Shown here in pieces: positions 41,742 through 50,602 of a DNA stretch of 64,000 nucleotides. Source of the DNA: Tsukamurella sp040611135 (GTDB taxonomy: Bacteria > Actinomycetota > Actinomycetes > Mycobacteriales > Mycobacteriaceae); NCBI RefSeq assembly GCF_040611135.1, contig NZ_JBEXNL010000004.1:124001-188000 (forward strand), given 5' to 3'. A program made the position numbers and the translations under genes. Below the pieces are notes generated by a model, which saw only the letters and a list, made by a program, of their open reading frames with translations, did no database searches and was not told the DNA's origin. How positions within the stretch are numbered: position 1 is the first letter of the stretch; each line of letters begins with the position of its first letter.

Positions 41742-43058
41742 TCACTCGTCGCCGTCGAGCAGCGGGATCCAATGCTCGACGATCGACCGGTACGGCGCCT
41801 CCGCCTCCATCTGCGAGCAGATGCCGACCATCCCGAGCAGCACTCGGAAGAGCATCACGTACTCGGCGGGGAGCGACAGCTTACGGCCGGTCTGGAACTG
41901 CTCGCCGCGCACGTCGGTGGCGGTGTAGGCCGCCTTCATCAGCCATTTGCGGGTGAAGTGGAAGCTCTCCGACCGCAGCGGGTCGACGTACGGGGCGAGG
42001 TAGCTGCGGATGTCCTCCGGCGTGATCTCCAGGCGGGGAGGGATGAAGCCCTGGCTGCGCAGCAGCGGGAACAGGGCTTCGTAGTCCTCGTCGCGGGCGA
42101 GCCGCAGGATCTTCCCGACGGCGGGCGGGATGCCGCCCGGGTACTCGGCCACGGCGCCGAAGTCGAGCGCGATGAGCTTCCCGTCGGGGGCGATCATGAA
42201 GTTGCCCGGGTGCGGGTCGCCGTGCAGGAGGCCCGTGCGCGCGGGCGCGGACACCTCGAACTCGGTGAGCTTGGACGCGGCGTCGTTCCGCTCCTCCTGC
42301 GTACCACCGCTGATCACCTCGCGCAGCGGGCGCCCGCTCACCCATTCGCTGATGATCACGGTGGGTGCGCTCGCGAACACCTTGGGCACCTTGACGTTCG
42401 GGTCACCGTCGAAGGCCTTCGCGAACTTGCGCTGGTTGGTGGCCTCGTACCGGTAGTCCAGCTCCGCCTCGGTGCGGTCGGTGAGCTCCTGCACCAGCGA
42501 CTTCACGTCGGCGCCGGGCGTCAGCGGCTTCAGCACGGAGCTGAGCCGCCCGAGGGCCTTGAGGTCGGCGCGCAGGGCCTCGTCCGCGCCCGGGTACTGC
42601 ACCTTGACGGCCACCTCCCGGCCGTCCGCCCACACACCGTGGTGCACCTGCCCGATCGACGCGGACGCCGCGGCGTCGTCGTCGAAGGAGCTGAACCGGT
42701 CGCGCCAGCCCGTGCCGAGCTGCTGGTCGAGGACCTTGTGCACGGTGGCGGCGGGCATCGGCGGCGCCTCGTTCTGCAGCTTCGCGAGCGCGTCCCGGTA
42801 CGGCGCGGCGTACTCGGGCGGGACGGCCGCTTCCATCACGCTCATCGCCTGGCCGAGCTTCATGGCGCCGCCCTTGAGCTGGCCCAGTACCTCGAACAAC
42901 TGCTCCGCGGCCCTGGCCTGCAGTTCGGCGTTGACCTCGTCCTTGTCCGCGCCCGCGAGCCGCTTGCCCCAGCCCACCGCGGTGCGGCCGGCCATGCCCA
43001 GCGGCAGGCCCGCCAGCTTCGCGGTGCGCTTCGCGCCACCGCGGGTGATCTCGGACAT
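41742..43058 (-). CDS. AarF/ABC1 (COQ8-like) atypical kinase
   Basis: A 438-residue ABC1-family protein. The lineage-specific KxGQ motif (KLGQ, residues 67-70) that occludes the nucleotide site in COQ8 proteins is present. So are the Ala-rich nucleotide loop SASIGQVHHG, the catalytic Lys in AVKVQYPG, HGDPHPGNF near 281 and the metal Asp in ALDFGAV near 298. Relatives support isoprenoid-quinone biosynthesis or act as lipid ATPases rather than protein kinases. The ATG at 43058 has AGGGGGC upstream. It follows the ThiF-like gene by 14 bases on the same strand; the M. tuberculosis counterpart is Rv3197. Confidence 0.9.
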   Translation of the reverse strand: MSEITRGGAKRTAKLAGLPLGMAGRTAVGWGKRLAGADKDEVNAELQARAAEQLFEVLGQLKGGAMKLGQAMSVMEAAVPPEYAAPYRDALAKLQNEAPPMPAATVHKVLDQQLGTGWRDRFSSFDDDAAASASIGQVHHGVWADGREVAVKVQYPGADEALRADLKALGRLSSVLKPLTPGADVKSLVQELTDRTEAELDYRYEATNQRKFAKAFDGDPNVKVPKVFASAPTVIISEWVSGRPLREVISGGTQEERNDAASKLTEFEVSAPARTGLLHGDPHPGNFMIAPDGKLIALDFGAVAEYPGGIPPAVGKILRLARDEDYEALFPLLRSQGFIPPRLEITPEDIRSYLAPYVDPLRSESFHFTRKWLMKAAYTATDVRGEQFQTGRKLSLPAEYVMLFRVLLGMVGICSQMEAEAPYRSIVEHWIPLLDGDE

Positions 43059-43072
43059 CGGGCCCCCTGGAG

Positions 43073-43921
43073 TCAACCGGCAGCCTCGGCGGCGGAGGGA
43101 GTGGAGACCCCGCATCCGCACCCGGGGTGCATGAACCATCGTCGGACGGCGATAGCGCTGCCCTCGATCTCCAAAGTACAGCCGAGGACGTCCGGCGGTG
43201 GAGCGCAGTCCCATCGTCCGGCGGCCACCGCGTCCACCTGCTGGGCGGCGACGGCGGCCGTCATCCGCAGTACCTGCGCCGACGCGCGCCCCGACCTGCC
43301 GAAGAGCTGGCAGGCCAGCGTGGGCCAGCCGGGATCGGCATCGGAGCGGCTGCGGTCCAGGCAGCGCAGGCAGGGCCCCGCGCCGGGTAGGACCAGCGGG
43401 CCGATCACCCCGGCACCGTCGCGCAGCACGACCGGAAGATGCGGCACCCGCTCCCGCATGAGACGCGCCACCAGCGCCGGGTCGGGGGAGAGGTGGTCCG
43501 TGAGCAGCACCAGATCGATCTCGCGGCCCGTGGGCGACCATCCGCGCGCCGTGCCCGCGCTCACCCGGACCGCGTCCAGCGCGGCGAGCTCACCGAGAAC
43601 CGCGTCGGCGACCGGCCCGCGGCCCTGCAGGTGGACACGGAGCGGCGAGCGCGGCGGTTCGGTCTCCAGCAGACCGTGATCGCGCAGCGCGTCGAGCAAC
43701 TCGGCGACATCGGCCGGGGTCATGCCGAGGTCCGCGGCGCGGCGCTCCAGCTCGCGCCCGCTGCGGAAGGTCTGCAGCCAGCGCAGCAGGTCGGCGGTCG
43801 CGTCCGGCGCGAGCCACGGCGGCGGCTGCAGGACGGGCGCGCCGGTCGCGCCGGCGCCCAGCTGGACGAGCGTGGGCGGACGCACCACGACGGTGAGGAA
43901 CGGGCTCAGACGGTGCCGCAT
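43073..43921 (-). CDS. ThiF/cyclodehydratase-like protein, stand-alone
   Basis: A 282-residue protein corresponding by position to Rv3196. The second half matches the N-terminal region of thiazole/oxazole-modified microcin cyclodehydratases (TIGR03882-like): VVLRDGAGVIGPLVLPG, then GPCLRCLDRSRSDADPGWP near 185-203 and WFMHPGCGCG near 266-275, giving four Cys suited to one zinc. The adenylating ATP motif of true E1/ThiF enzymes is not evident, so it may be a binding or scaffold protein. The first 110 residues (a winged-helix-like stretch with WLQTFRSGRELE) resemble a peptide-binding domain. No YcaO partner is in the window. Confidence 0.75.
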   Translation of the reverse strand: MRHRLSPFLTVVVRPPTLVQLGAGATGAPVLQPPPWLAPDATADLLRWLQTFRSGRELERRAADLGMTPADVAELLDALRDHGLLETEPPRSPLRVHLQGRGPVADAVLGELAALDAVRVSAGTARGWSPTGREIDLVLLTDHLSPDPALVARLMRERVPHLPVVLRDGAGVIGPLVLPGAGPCLRCLDRSRSDADPGWPTLACQLFGRSGRASAQVLRMTAAVAAQQVDAVAAGRWDCAPPPDVLGCTLEIEGSAIAVRRWFMHPGCGCGVSTPSAAEAAG

Positions 43922-43970
43922 GCGCTCAGTCGATCACGCCGCGGCGAGTGCGGACCGCCTCAGGAGCCGG

Positions 43971-43979
43971 TTATCCACA
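43971..43979 (+). promoter_or_regulatory. Perfect single DnaA-box sequence
   Basis: TTATCCACA, identical to the classical DnaA-box consensus, lies in the 102-base gap upstream of the ThiF-like gene. It is isolated, with no AT-rich unwinding element or box cluster around, so it is not an origin. It could be a DnaA titration or regulatory site; chance is also possible. Confidence 0.35.
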
Positions 43980-44023
43980 GGGCGAAAACAGCGTTGACCA
44001 GCGACGAAGCACCGCCGCGAGGA

Positions 44024-45376
44024 TCAGTTCTCGTCGGTGCCCGAGTCCTTGCGCATCTCCCGCTCGATGGCCGCGATCGGATCGTCCAGATCGGACAGGT
44101 CCGTGCCGGTCGCGTCGCCGAGGAAGCGGTCGATGAAGCCCGCGGGATTGTCGAGGTCGGAGGCGTCGGGGATGAGGTCCGGGTGGGCCCACACGCCGTC
44201 GCGCTGCTCCATCGAGGTGGCGGTCAGCAGGCGCTCCCACAGGTCGGCGGCCTCGCGGACCTTGCGCGGGCGCAGCTCGAGGCCGACCAGCGTGGCGAAG
44301 GTCTGCTCGGCCGGGCCGCCCGACGCGCGCCGGCGGCGCATGGTCTCGCGCAGCGCCGCCGCACTGGGCAGCCGCTCCGAGATCGCCGCGTGCACCACCG
44401 TCTCCACCCAGCCCTCGATCAGGGCGAGCAGCGTCTCGAGCCGCTCGAGCGCGGCCTTCTGCTCGGGCGTGGCCTTGGGCTGCAGGGCGGCGCCCTGCGC
44501 GGCCATCAGCTCCTCCAGCTTGGCCGGGTCGCCGAGAGCCGACGGGTCCAGTCCCTGGGCGAGCTCCTCGATGCCGGACATGTCGATCGTGATGCCGCGC
44601 GCGTACTGCTCGACGGTGTCCAGCAGCCGCGATCGCAGCCACGGCACGTGCGAGAACAGTCGCTGGTGCGCGGCCTCGCGGGCGGCGAGGAAGACGAGGA
44701 TCTCCTGGTCCTTCTGCTCGAGGTCCTTGCTGAAGGCTTCGACGGCCGCGGGCAGCAGCGCCGCCGTGTCGTCCGGGCCCAGTGGGATCCCGATGTCGGT
44801 GCTGGTGAGCACCTCCTTGGACAGGGAGCCGAGCGCCTGGCCGAGCTGGGTCCCGAAGGACATCGACCCGAGCTGGGTGAACATGCCCATCATCGGCGCC
44901 GCCATCTCGCGCGCCTCCTCCGGCATGTTCTGCAGCCACGACCCGGAGATCTTCTCCGCGACCGGGTTCACCAGCCGCTTCCAGGTGGGCAGCGTCTTCT
45001 CCTGCCAGTCCACGGGCGTCCACGCGGCGATCTTCTGCGGGCCCGCCGGGAGCACGGTGGCACCGTCGAGCCACAGCTGCGCGAGGTGCGTCGACTCCTC
45101 GACCGCCGTGCGCTGGCCCTCGGTAACGGGCTCGTGCTTGCCGAGGGTCTGCCGGGCGACCTGCCCCGCGATCGTGTAGTTGACCGGGTCGGCCGAAGCT
45201 CCGCCGGGCGCCGACATGCCCGTGCCCATGCCGGAGATCATCTGGCCGAGCTGGCTGAGCATGTCGCCCAGCTGGGACATGTCGAAGGGCTGGCCGCCGG
45301 ACGGCTCGCCGCCGCGGCGCCCGCGGTCGTCACCGTCGTCGTTGGACGCGGAGAATCCGAAGGGCATGTCGTTCAT
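44024..45376 (-). CDS. DUF2342 zinc-dependent-metalloprotease-like protein
   Basis: A 450-residue protein of the DUF2342 (TIGR03624-type) family, counterpart of Rv3195. The first about 75 residues are Gly/Met-rich and disordered (MSQLGDMLSQLGQMISGMG). The helical body contains VFLAAREAAHQRLFSHVPWL near 225-245 and LIEGWVETVVHAA near 325, the presumed metal region; the canonical HExxH is not present. The annotation as metalloprotease is therefore a family label rather than a visible active site. The ATG at 45376 has GGAGG upstream and is preferred to a start 16 codons earlier. It diverges from the PDZ-Lon gene. Confidence 0.82.
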   Translation of the reverse strand: MNDMPFGFSASNDDGDDRGRRGGEPSGGQPFDMSQLGDMLSQLGQMISGMGTGMSAPGGASADPVNYTIAGQVARQTLGKHEPVTEGQRTAVEESTHLAQLWLDGATVLPAGPQKIAAWTPVDWQEKTLPTWKRLVNPVAEKISGSWLQNMPEEAREMAAPMMGMFTQLGSMSFGTQLGQALGSLSKEVLTSTDIGIPLGPDDTAALLPAAVEAFSKDLEQKDQEILVFLAAREAAHQRLFSHVPWLRSRLLDTVEQYARGITIDMSGIEELAQGLDPSALGDPAKLEELMAAQGAALQPKATPEQKAALERLETLLALIEGWVETVVHAAISERLPSAAALRETMRRRRASGGPAEQTFATLVGLELRPRKVREAADLWERLLTATSMEQRDGVWAHPDLIPDASDLDNPAGFIDRFLGDATGTDLSDLDDPIAAIEREMRKDSGTDEN

Positions 45377-45471
45377 GCCTCCACGGTACTGCCCAGGCGG
45401 GGGCGGGGTCGCCGCGTCCGTCACGCTCTGGGCGAACAGCCGTGCGTCGGGCGACGACTACGCTGTGGCCC

Positions 45472-46515
45472 GTGACGGAACGCAGGATCACGACCGTACT
45501 CGCCGCGCTGCTGCCCCTGGTGGTGCTGGTGCTGCTCGGGATGTTCGTGACGGTGCCCTACGTGGCCGTCGGCCCGGGCGACACGGCCGATACCCTGACC
45601 ACGTACACCGAGAAGGGCAAGGACGGCAAGCCGCAGGCCCGCAGGGTCATCACGATCGAGGGTCTGCCGGTGCATCAGCCGTCCGGTCAGCTGCGGTTCA
45701 CGACCATCTCGGTGACCGACGGCCTCAATCTCTACGGGGCCCTCGCGAAGTGGATCTCCGGCGATCAGATCGCGCCCCGCGATGCCTACTACCAGCCGGG
45801 CGCCACGCGCGAGCAGATCGAGGAGGGCAACCGCGAGCAGTTCACCGGTTCCGAGTCGGCGGCCACGATCGCTGCGCTGCACTACCTCAAGATCCCCACG
45901 GCGATCGGCATCGTCGGGCTGAGCACGGGCGGACCGTCGGAGGGCAAGCTGCGCGAGGGCGACGTCCTGGAGTCCGTCGACGGTGCGCCCGTCACCGCTG
46001 CGGACCAGGTGGCCAAGGCCATCGCGGGTAAGAAGCAGGGCGACACCGTGACCGTGGCCGTGCGCCGCGCCGACGGGACCACGCAGGTCCCCGTCGAGCT
46101 GCGGGACTCGGACGGGAAGCCGCGGTTGGGCATCTCCGTCGGGCAGGTGCCCGCCGATCCGAAGATCCGCGTCGGGTTCGGGGTGCAGCAGGTCGGCGGT
46201 CCCTCGGCGGGCCTCTTGCTCACACTCGGGATCATCGACCTCGTCGAGCCCGGCGACCTCACGGGCGGCAGGAACGTCGCGGGGACCGGCGAGATCACCG
46301 CGGACGGCGAGGTCGGGCCGATCGGCGGCATCGCGCACAAGCTCCAGGGCGCCAAGCGCGACGGCGCCTCCGTGTTCCTGGTGCCCGCGCGCAACTGCTC
46401 CGAGGCCAAGAACGACCCGCCGAAGGGGCTGCAGCTGGTGAAGGTCGAGAATCTCGACGGTGCTGTCAAGGCGCTCGCCGACGTCCGCGAGGGGCGCCCC
46501 GCACCGTCGTGCTGA
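45472..46515 (+). CDS. PDZ and Lon-protease (S16) domain membrane protein
   Basis: A 347-residue signal-anchored serine protease of the YlbL/Rv3194c type. A membrane helix spans about 8-28, a PDZ domain about 145-215 (GGPSEGKLREGDVLESVDG), and the S16 domain runs to the end. The catalytic dyad is the Ser in GGPSAGLL near 245 and the Lys in GGIAHKLQGAKRDGA near 291. These proteases act on secreted or membrane proteins outside the cell membrane. GTG start at 45472. The gene diverges from DUF2342 and converges with PPA1309. Confidence 0.92.
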   Translation: MTERRITTVLAALLPLVVLVLLGMFVTVPYVAVGPGDTADTLTTYTEKGKDGKPQARRVITIEGLPVHQPSGQLRFTTISVTDGLNLYGALAKWISGDQIAPRDAYYQPGATREQIEEGNREQFTGSESAATIAALHYLKIPTAIGIVGLSTGGPSEGKLREGDVLESVDGAPVTAADQVAKAIAGKKQGDTVTVAVRRADGTTQVPVELRDSDGKPRLGISVGQVPADPKIRVGFGVQQVGGPSAGLLLTLGIIDLVEPGDLTGGRNVAGTGEITADGEVGPIGGIAHKLQGAKRDGASVFLVPARNCSEAKNDPPKGLQLVKVENLDGAVKALADVREGRPAPSC

Positions 46516-46551
46516 CGGGCGCCGGCCCGGCGTGCCCGACGGTGCCGCGTC

Positions 46552-47151
46552 CTACTCCTCGTCGAAAGTGGCGAGTAGGCCCTGGACGAGTCCCGGCGCG
46601 AGCTGATCCGCGCGGAGCAACTCGGCATCGGCGAAGGGATCGTCCGCGTCCTCGGGCTGCAGGGACAGCAGAGTGATGCGGTGGCCGTCGCGCAGGACGG
46701 CCGCCACCATCCGCGCGACCTTGCGCTCCGGGTGGTTCTCCGCAGCCTCGCGGCCGGCCCGGTCCGCGGCATCGACGTCGGCGAGGTGCGGCTCGAGGGC
46801 GCCGTCGAGGTCGGCCTCCGCGTTCGGCGGGAGCACGATGATCTCCTGCACGAGCGCGCAGCCGACGATCTCGTCGGGCCACGTGGTGGTCGCGAGGACG
46901 TGGTTCAGCTCGGTGCTGCCGCCCCGCGGATCGCCGGGGAGGGGCTCCTGCTCGATCACGGTGAGCGTGGCACCGTCGTCGAGGATGTCGGCCCAGTCCG
47001 GCTGACTGGTGGCCAGCAGCGAGGTGGGGACGAGACCGAACAGCTGGGGCGGCTGGCCCCAGCCCTGGGGCTCCACGAATTCGATCGCCTCGCGGGCGGC
47101 GCGGCCCAGGGCCGCCTCGTCGAAGACCTGCTCGGGCTCGTCGTAGCTCAC
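46552..47151 (-). CDS. PPA1309 family protein
   Basis: A 199-residue cytosolic protein of the actinobacterial PPA1309 family, function unknown. Typical features are ALGRAAREAIEFVEPQGWGQ near the N-terminus, PPQLFGLVPTSLLATSQPDW and TWPDEIVGCALVQEIIVLPP in the middle, and the long helical ARMVAAVLRDGHRITLLSLQ near the end. The GTG at 47151 fits the family start; no signal peptide is present. The family usually neighbours PDZ-Lon and UPF0182 genes, exactly as here, so a joint role in envelope quality control is conceivable but unproven. Confidence 0.82.
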   Translation of the reverse strand: MSYDEPEQVFDEAALGRAAREAIEFVEPQGWGQPPQLFGLVPTSLLATSQPDWADILDDGATLTVIEQEPLPGDPRGGSTELNHVLATTTWPDEIVGCALVQEIIVLPPNAEADLDGALEPHLADVDAADRAGREAAENHPERKVARMVAAVLRDGHRITLLSLQPEDADDPFADAELLRADQLAPGLVQGLLATFDEE

Positions 47152-47164
47152 GGGCCCATGATCG

Positions 47165-47260
47165 CATCCCCTCGGGGGGCTCCGCCCCCGAGCACCCCCC
47201 GAACTCCTGTCCCTCGGGGCTCCGCCGCCGAGTCCCCCGGTACCCACGCTTCCGCGCCTC
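47165..47260. repeat. Duplicated GC-rich hairpin element between PPA1309 and UPF0182 genes
   Basis: Two copies of a unit reading CCCTCGGGG-(GG)CTCCGCC-CCGAG followed by a C-run start near 47168 and 47211. Each can fold through CTCGGGG pairing with CCCCGAG-type arms. The second copy ends GAGTCCCCCGGTACCCACGC, which resembles the complement of the repeat units after uvrD2. No gene is seen in this 172-base gap. Confidence 0.5.
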
Positions 47261-47323
47261 GTCGCTGCGCACGTCGGTGAGCACGGGCGAGTCCTATCTC
47301 GGGCAATCCGTACAGTGGTCGTC

Positions 47324-50287
47324 GTGACGACACCTCGTGCCGGGGGCATCCCCTCGCTGTCCCGCCGGGCAAAGATCCTCATCGCAGTCGCCGTGGGCCT
47401 CCTGGCTCTGCTCCTCGTCGGGCCGCGCGTGGTGGACGTGTACACCGCGTTCCTGTGGTTCGGCTCGCTGGGACACGCGGGGGTGCTGCGCACCGTCCTG
47501 CTCTCGCGGCTCGGACTGTTCGTGGTGACGGGCCTGATCCTGGCCCTGTTCACGTTCGCCGGGATGTGGCTGGCGTACCGGGTGCGGCCGGCGTTCCTGC
47601 CCTCGCCCACCGACGATCCGGTGGTTCGCTACCGTGCCGTCGTCACGAGCAGGCTGAAGACCTTCGCGATCGTTCCGGCGGTGCTCATCGGCCTGATCGC
47701 GGGTATCTTCGGGCAGGCGTCGTGGCAGCAGGTGCTTCTCTTCCTCAACCGGCAGTCCTTCGGCAGCACCGACGCCGAGTTCGGCATGGACATCGGCTTC
47801 TACGCGTTCACGCTGCCCTTCGTCGAATTCGTGCTGGGCTTCCTGTTCGCGGGCCTGATCCTGATGTTCTTGGCGAACCTCGTCTCGCACTACGTGTTCG
47901 GCGGGATCCGGCTCGCCGGCCGCGACGGCTCGCTCTCGCGCGGCGCTCGGATCCAGCTCGCCGCGATCGCGGGGGTGTTCCTGGTCGCCAAGGCCGTCGC
48001 CTACTGGTTCGACCGGTACGCGCTCGTGTACTCGAACCGCTCGCCGATGTTCACCGGCGCCAGCTACACCGATATCCACGCGATGCTCCCGGCGAAGGCG
48101 ATCCTCACGGGCATCGCGATCATCTGCGCCGCGGCGTTCTTCTTCGGCATCGTCCTGCGCGACCTGCGGGTGCCCGCGATCGCGACGGTTCTCATGCTGT
48201 TCTCGTCCCTGGTCGTCGGCGTCGGGTGGCCCACCGCGATCCAGACCTTCTCCGTGGGCCCCAACGCGGAGAAGGAGCTGCCCTACATCGCACGGAACAT
48301 CGCGGCCACCCGGGATGCGTACGGCCTGGCGAACGCGAAGTACGAGACCGCCGATGCGAAGGTCACCCCCGAGTCGCTGCAGACCCTCACGGCCAAAGAC
48401 GCGCCGTCGTTGCAGAACGTGCGTCTCCTCGACCCGAACGTGGTCTCGCCGGCGTTCTCCAACTTCGGCAAGCTCAAGGATTACTACAAGCTCACCGACA
48501 AGCTGTCCGTGGACCGCTACGACGTGGGCGGCAGCCTCACCAATGTTCTGCTCGCGCCGATCGAGCTCAATCCCGACAAGACACCGACCGACTGGACGTC
48601 GCGACACATGGTCTACACGCACGGCAACGGGCTGATCACCGCGCCCGCCGGCCAGGTCGATCAGGTCGTCAGCGAGAGCGGCCGCGACGCGGTCGCGAAC
48701 GCCGGCGGACAGCCCGTGTTCACTCGGAACGGGATCGCGGGTAAGGCCACCGTGTCGCAGCCGCGCATCTACTTCGGCGAGATCATCGGTTCGGATCCGG
48801 ACTTCTACTCCGTGGTCGGCAGTACGGGCGACGCGCGCGAGCTGGACAGCGATTCCGAGCGTTCGCGGTACGAGGGCTCGGGCGGCGTGCGGATCGGCAA
48901 CTGGTTCACCCGCCTGGCCTACGCCATCAAGTTCACCGAGCGGAACATCCTGCTCAACGGCAACATCGGGCCGGACTCGAAGATCATCTATCAGCGCGAT
49001 CCGCGCGACCGCGTCAAGCAGCTCGCGCCCTTCCTCACCGTCGACACCAAGACCTACCCGGTGGTCGACTCGCGCACCGGCCGCATCCTGTGGATGGTGG
49101 ACGGGTACACCACCCTGCCCAAGTACCCGTACGCGCAGCAGACCTCGCTGTCGGACGCCACCGGCAGCCGCCAGCAGGTCGCGCCGGGCCAGCAGACGCA
49201 GCGGCGCCAGGTCGACGAGAAGGTGGGCTACATCCGCAACTCGGTCAAGGCCACCGTCGACGCGTACGACGGCACCGTGCACCTGTACCAGGTCGACGAC
49301 AAGGACCCGGTGCTCAACGCGTGGAAGAGCGTCTTCCCCGGGGTGATCGAGCCGAAGAGCGCGGTGCCGACCGAGGTGGCCCAGCAGTTCCGGTACCCCC
49401 AGGACCTGTTCGAGGTCCAGCGGTTCCTGCTGCAGAAGTACCACACGACCGACGCGAACACCTTCCGCCAGCAGAACGACCTGTGGCAGATCGCCGCGGC
49501 GCCGAAGGAGACGCCCGACAAGGACGACCTGCAGTCGCCCTACTACTCGGTGGCCGCGGCGCCGGGCGGCGGGGCGGCACGGTTCCAGTTGTCGTCGATC
49601 CTGCAGCAGAAGGACCAGGCGTACATGGCGGCCCACGTCTCCGTGGCGTCGGACGGCGAGGATGCCGGCCGGCTCGTGGTGCGCGACGTCCGCGGGCTGC
49701 CCGGCAAGCAGACGCCCGGTCCGGTGTGGGCGGTCGACCTCATCAAGGGCTCGCCCCCGTACACCGCCGACAACGCCAACATCCAGGCGCTCAGCCCCAA
49801 GTTCGGCAACCTGCAGGCGATCAGTCTCGCCAACGGCGGCCTGACCTACGTCTGGCCGATGTACGCCCAGGCGCAGGGCGGGAACACGGCGCCGAAGCTG
49901 ATCAAGGTGCTCAGCCTGAACCCGGTCACGGGCGGCGCGGGCTATCGGACGACGGTCGCGGCGTCGCTGTCCGACGCCGGCTACCGGGGCGTCGATGCGG
50001 CGCTCGCCACCGCCGCGACGGGCGTCTCGGGGCCGACGCAGGGACAGACGGTGCCCACGCCCACGCAACCCGGCGGCGGCGCCCAGCCGCCCGCCACGGC
50101 GACGACGCCCGGCGGCGACACCCCGGAGGTCCAGGCCGCGGTGAAGGCCGTCGGCGACGCCTGGGGCGCGGTGCTGTCCGCGCAGCGTTCCGGCGATCAG
50201 GTCGCCGTGGGCACGGCGATGAAGCAACTCGGTGACGCCATCACCAAGCTGCAGGACGCCGAGTCGAAGGCGCGGGGCGGCAAGTGA
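47324..50287 (+). CDS. UPF0182 family large membrane protein
   Basis: A 987-residue conserved actinobacterial protein with seven or so N-terminal membrane helices (from SRRAKILIAVAVGLLALLLV to about residue 330) and a large extracytoplasmic domain to about 900. It ends in a Pro/Thr/Gly-rich linker and a short helical tail. Recognisable blocks are VDVYTAFLWFGSLGHAGVL early on and the NVRLLDPNVVSPAF region after the helices. The function is unknown, although the family is nearly universal in Mycobacteriales (Rv3193c). The GTG at 47324 is chosen; a GTG three codons earlier is possible. Confidence 0.92.
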   Translation: MTTPRAGGIPSLSRRAKILIAVAVGLLALLLVGPRVVDVYTAFLWFGSLGHAGVLRTVLLSRLGLFVVTGLILALFTFAGMWLAYRVRPAFLPSPTDDPVVRYRAVVTSRLKTFAIVPAVLIGLIAGIFGQASWQQVLLFLNRQSFGSTDAEFGMDIGFYAFTLPFVEFVLGFLFAGLILMFLANLVSHYVFGGIRLAGRDGSLSRGARIQLAAIAGVFLVAKAVAYWFDRYALVYSNRSPMFTGASYTDIHAMLPAKAILTGIAIICAAAFFFGIVLRDLRVPAIATVLMLFSSLVVGVGWPTAIQTFSVGPNAEKELPYIARNIAATRDAYGLANAKYETADAKVTPESLQTLTAKDAPSLQNVRLLDPNVVSPAFSNFGKLKDYYKLTDKLSVDRYDVGGSLTNVLLAPIELNPDKTPTDWTSRHMVYTHGNGLITAPAGQVDQVVSESGRDAVANAGGQPVFTRNGIAGKATVSQPRIYFGEIIGSDPDFYSVVGSTGDARELDSDSERSRYEGSGGVRIGNWFTRLAYAIKFTERNILLNGNIGPDSKIIYQRDPRDRVKQLAPFLTVDTKTYPVVDSRTGRILWMVDGYTTLPKYPYAQQTSLSDATGSRQQVAPGQQTQRRQVDEKVGYIRNSVKATVDAYDGTVHLYQVDDKDPVLNAWKSVFPGVIEPKSAVPTEVAQQFRYPQDLFEVQRFLLQKYHTTDANTFRQQNDLWQIAAAPKETPDKDDLQSPYYSVAAAPGGGAARFQLSSILQQKDQAYMAAHVSVASDGEDAGRLVVRDVRGLPGKQTPGPVWAVDLIKGSPPYTADNANIQALSPKFGNLQAISLANGGLTYVWPMYAQAQGGNTAPKLIKVLSLNPVTGGAGYRTTVAASLSDAGYRGVDAALATAATGVSGPTQGQTVPTPTQPGGGAQPPATATTPGGDTPEVQAAVKAVGDAWGAVLSAQRSGDQVAVGTAMKQLGDAITKLQDAESKARGGK

Positions 50288-50354
50288 TCTGCGCTCCCTG
50301 GCCGGGTTCGACGGTGCCGCCCGGCCGGGGAGATGCACGTCACGTTCAACCGAT

Positions 50355-50384
50355 TTGCATATCGTGACAGCCTTCCAGTAACGT
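50355..50384 (+). promoter_or_regulatory. Promoter of the initiator tRNA gene
   Basis: A -35-like TTGCAT (50355-50360), 18-base spacer and -10-like TAACGT (50379-50384) precede the tRNA by 14 bases, an appropriate distance for a short 5' leader. Predicted by pattern only. Confidence 0.5.
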
Positions 50385-50398
50385 TGTGTTCACACCGA

Positions 50399-50472
50399 CG
50401 CGGGGTGGAGCAGCTCGGTAGCTCGCTGGGCTCATAACCCAGAGGTCGCAGGTTCAAATCCTGTCCCCGCTA
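50399..50472 (+). tRNA. Initiator tRNA-fMet (anticodon CAT)
   Basis: A 74-nt cloverleaf with no intron and no encoded CCA. The acceptor stem has a C1:U72 mismatch above six Watson-Crick pairs, and the anticodon arm is CTGGG-CTCATAA-CCCAG, supplying the three consecutive G:C pairs that mark initiator tRNAs. The T arm is GCAGG-TTCAAAT-CCTGT. These features distinguish it from elongator tRNA-Met. Confidence 0.97.
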
Positions 50473-50481
50473 CAAAGGTCG

Positions 50482-50509
50482 AAGGCCCCCGGAGAAATCC
50501 GGGGGCCTT
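50482..50509 (+). terminator. Terminator after the initiator tRNA
   Basis: A perfect 12-bp stem, AAGGCCCCCGGA with TCCGGGGGCCTT, closed by a GAAA tetraloop and beginning ten bases after the tRNA. Confidence 0.9.
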
Positions 50510-50602
50510 TCGCATTCCGCGGTGTGCCCGCTCATCCTCACCCCCGACCGCGGGGTGAGCCGATCGGCATCGTCGGGCGGGGAACCTGCGTACGCTCGGC
50601 GT

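Noticed and set aside
50399..50472. The tRNA as an integration site
   Set aside because: No integrase or repeated tRNA 3' end is nearby; the following DNA is ordinary chromosomal sequence.
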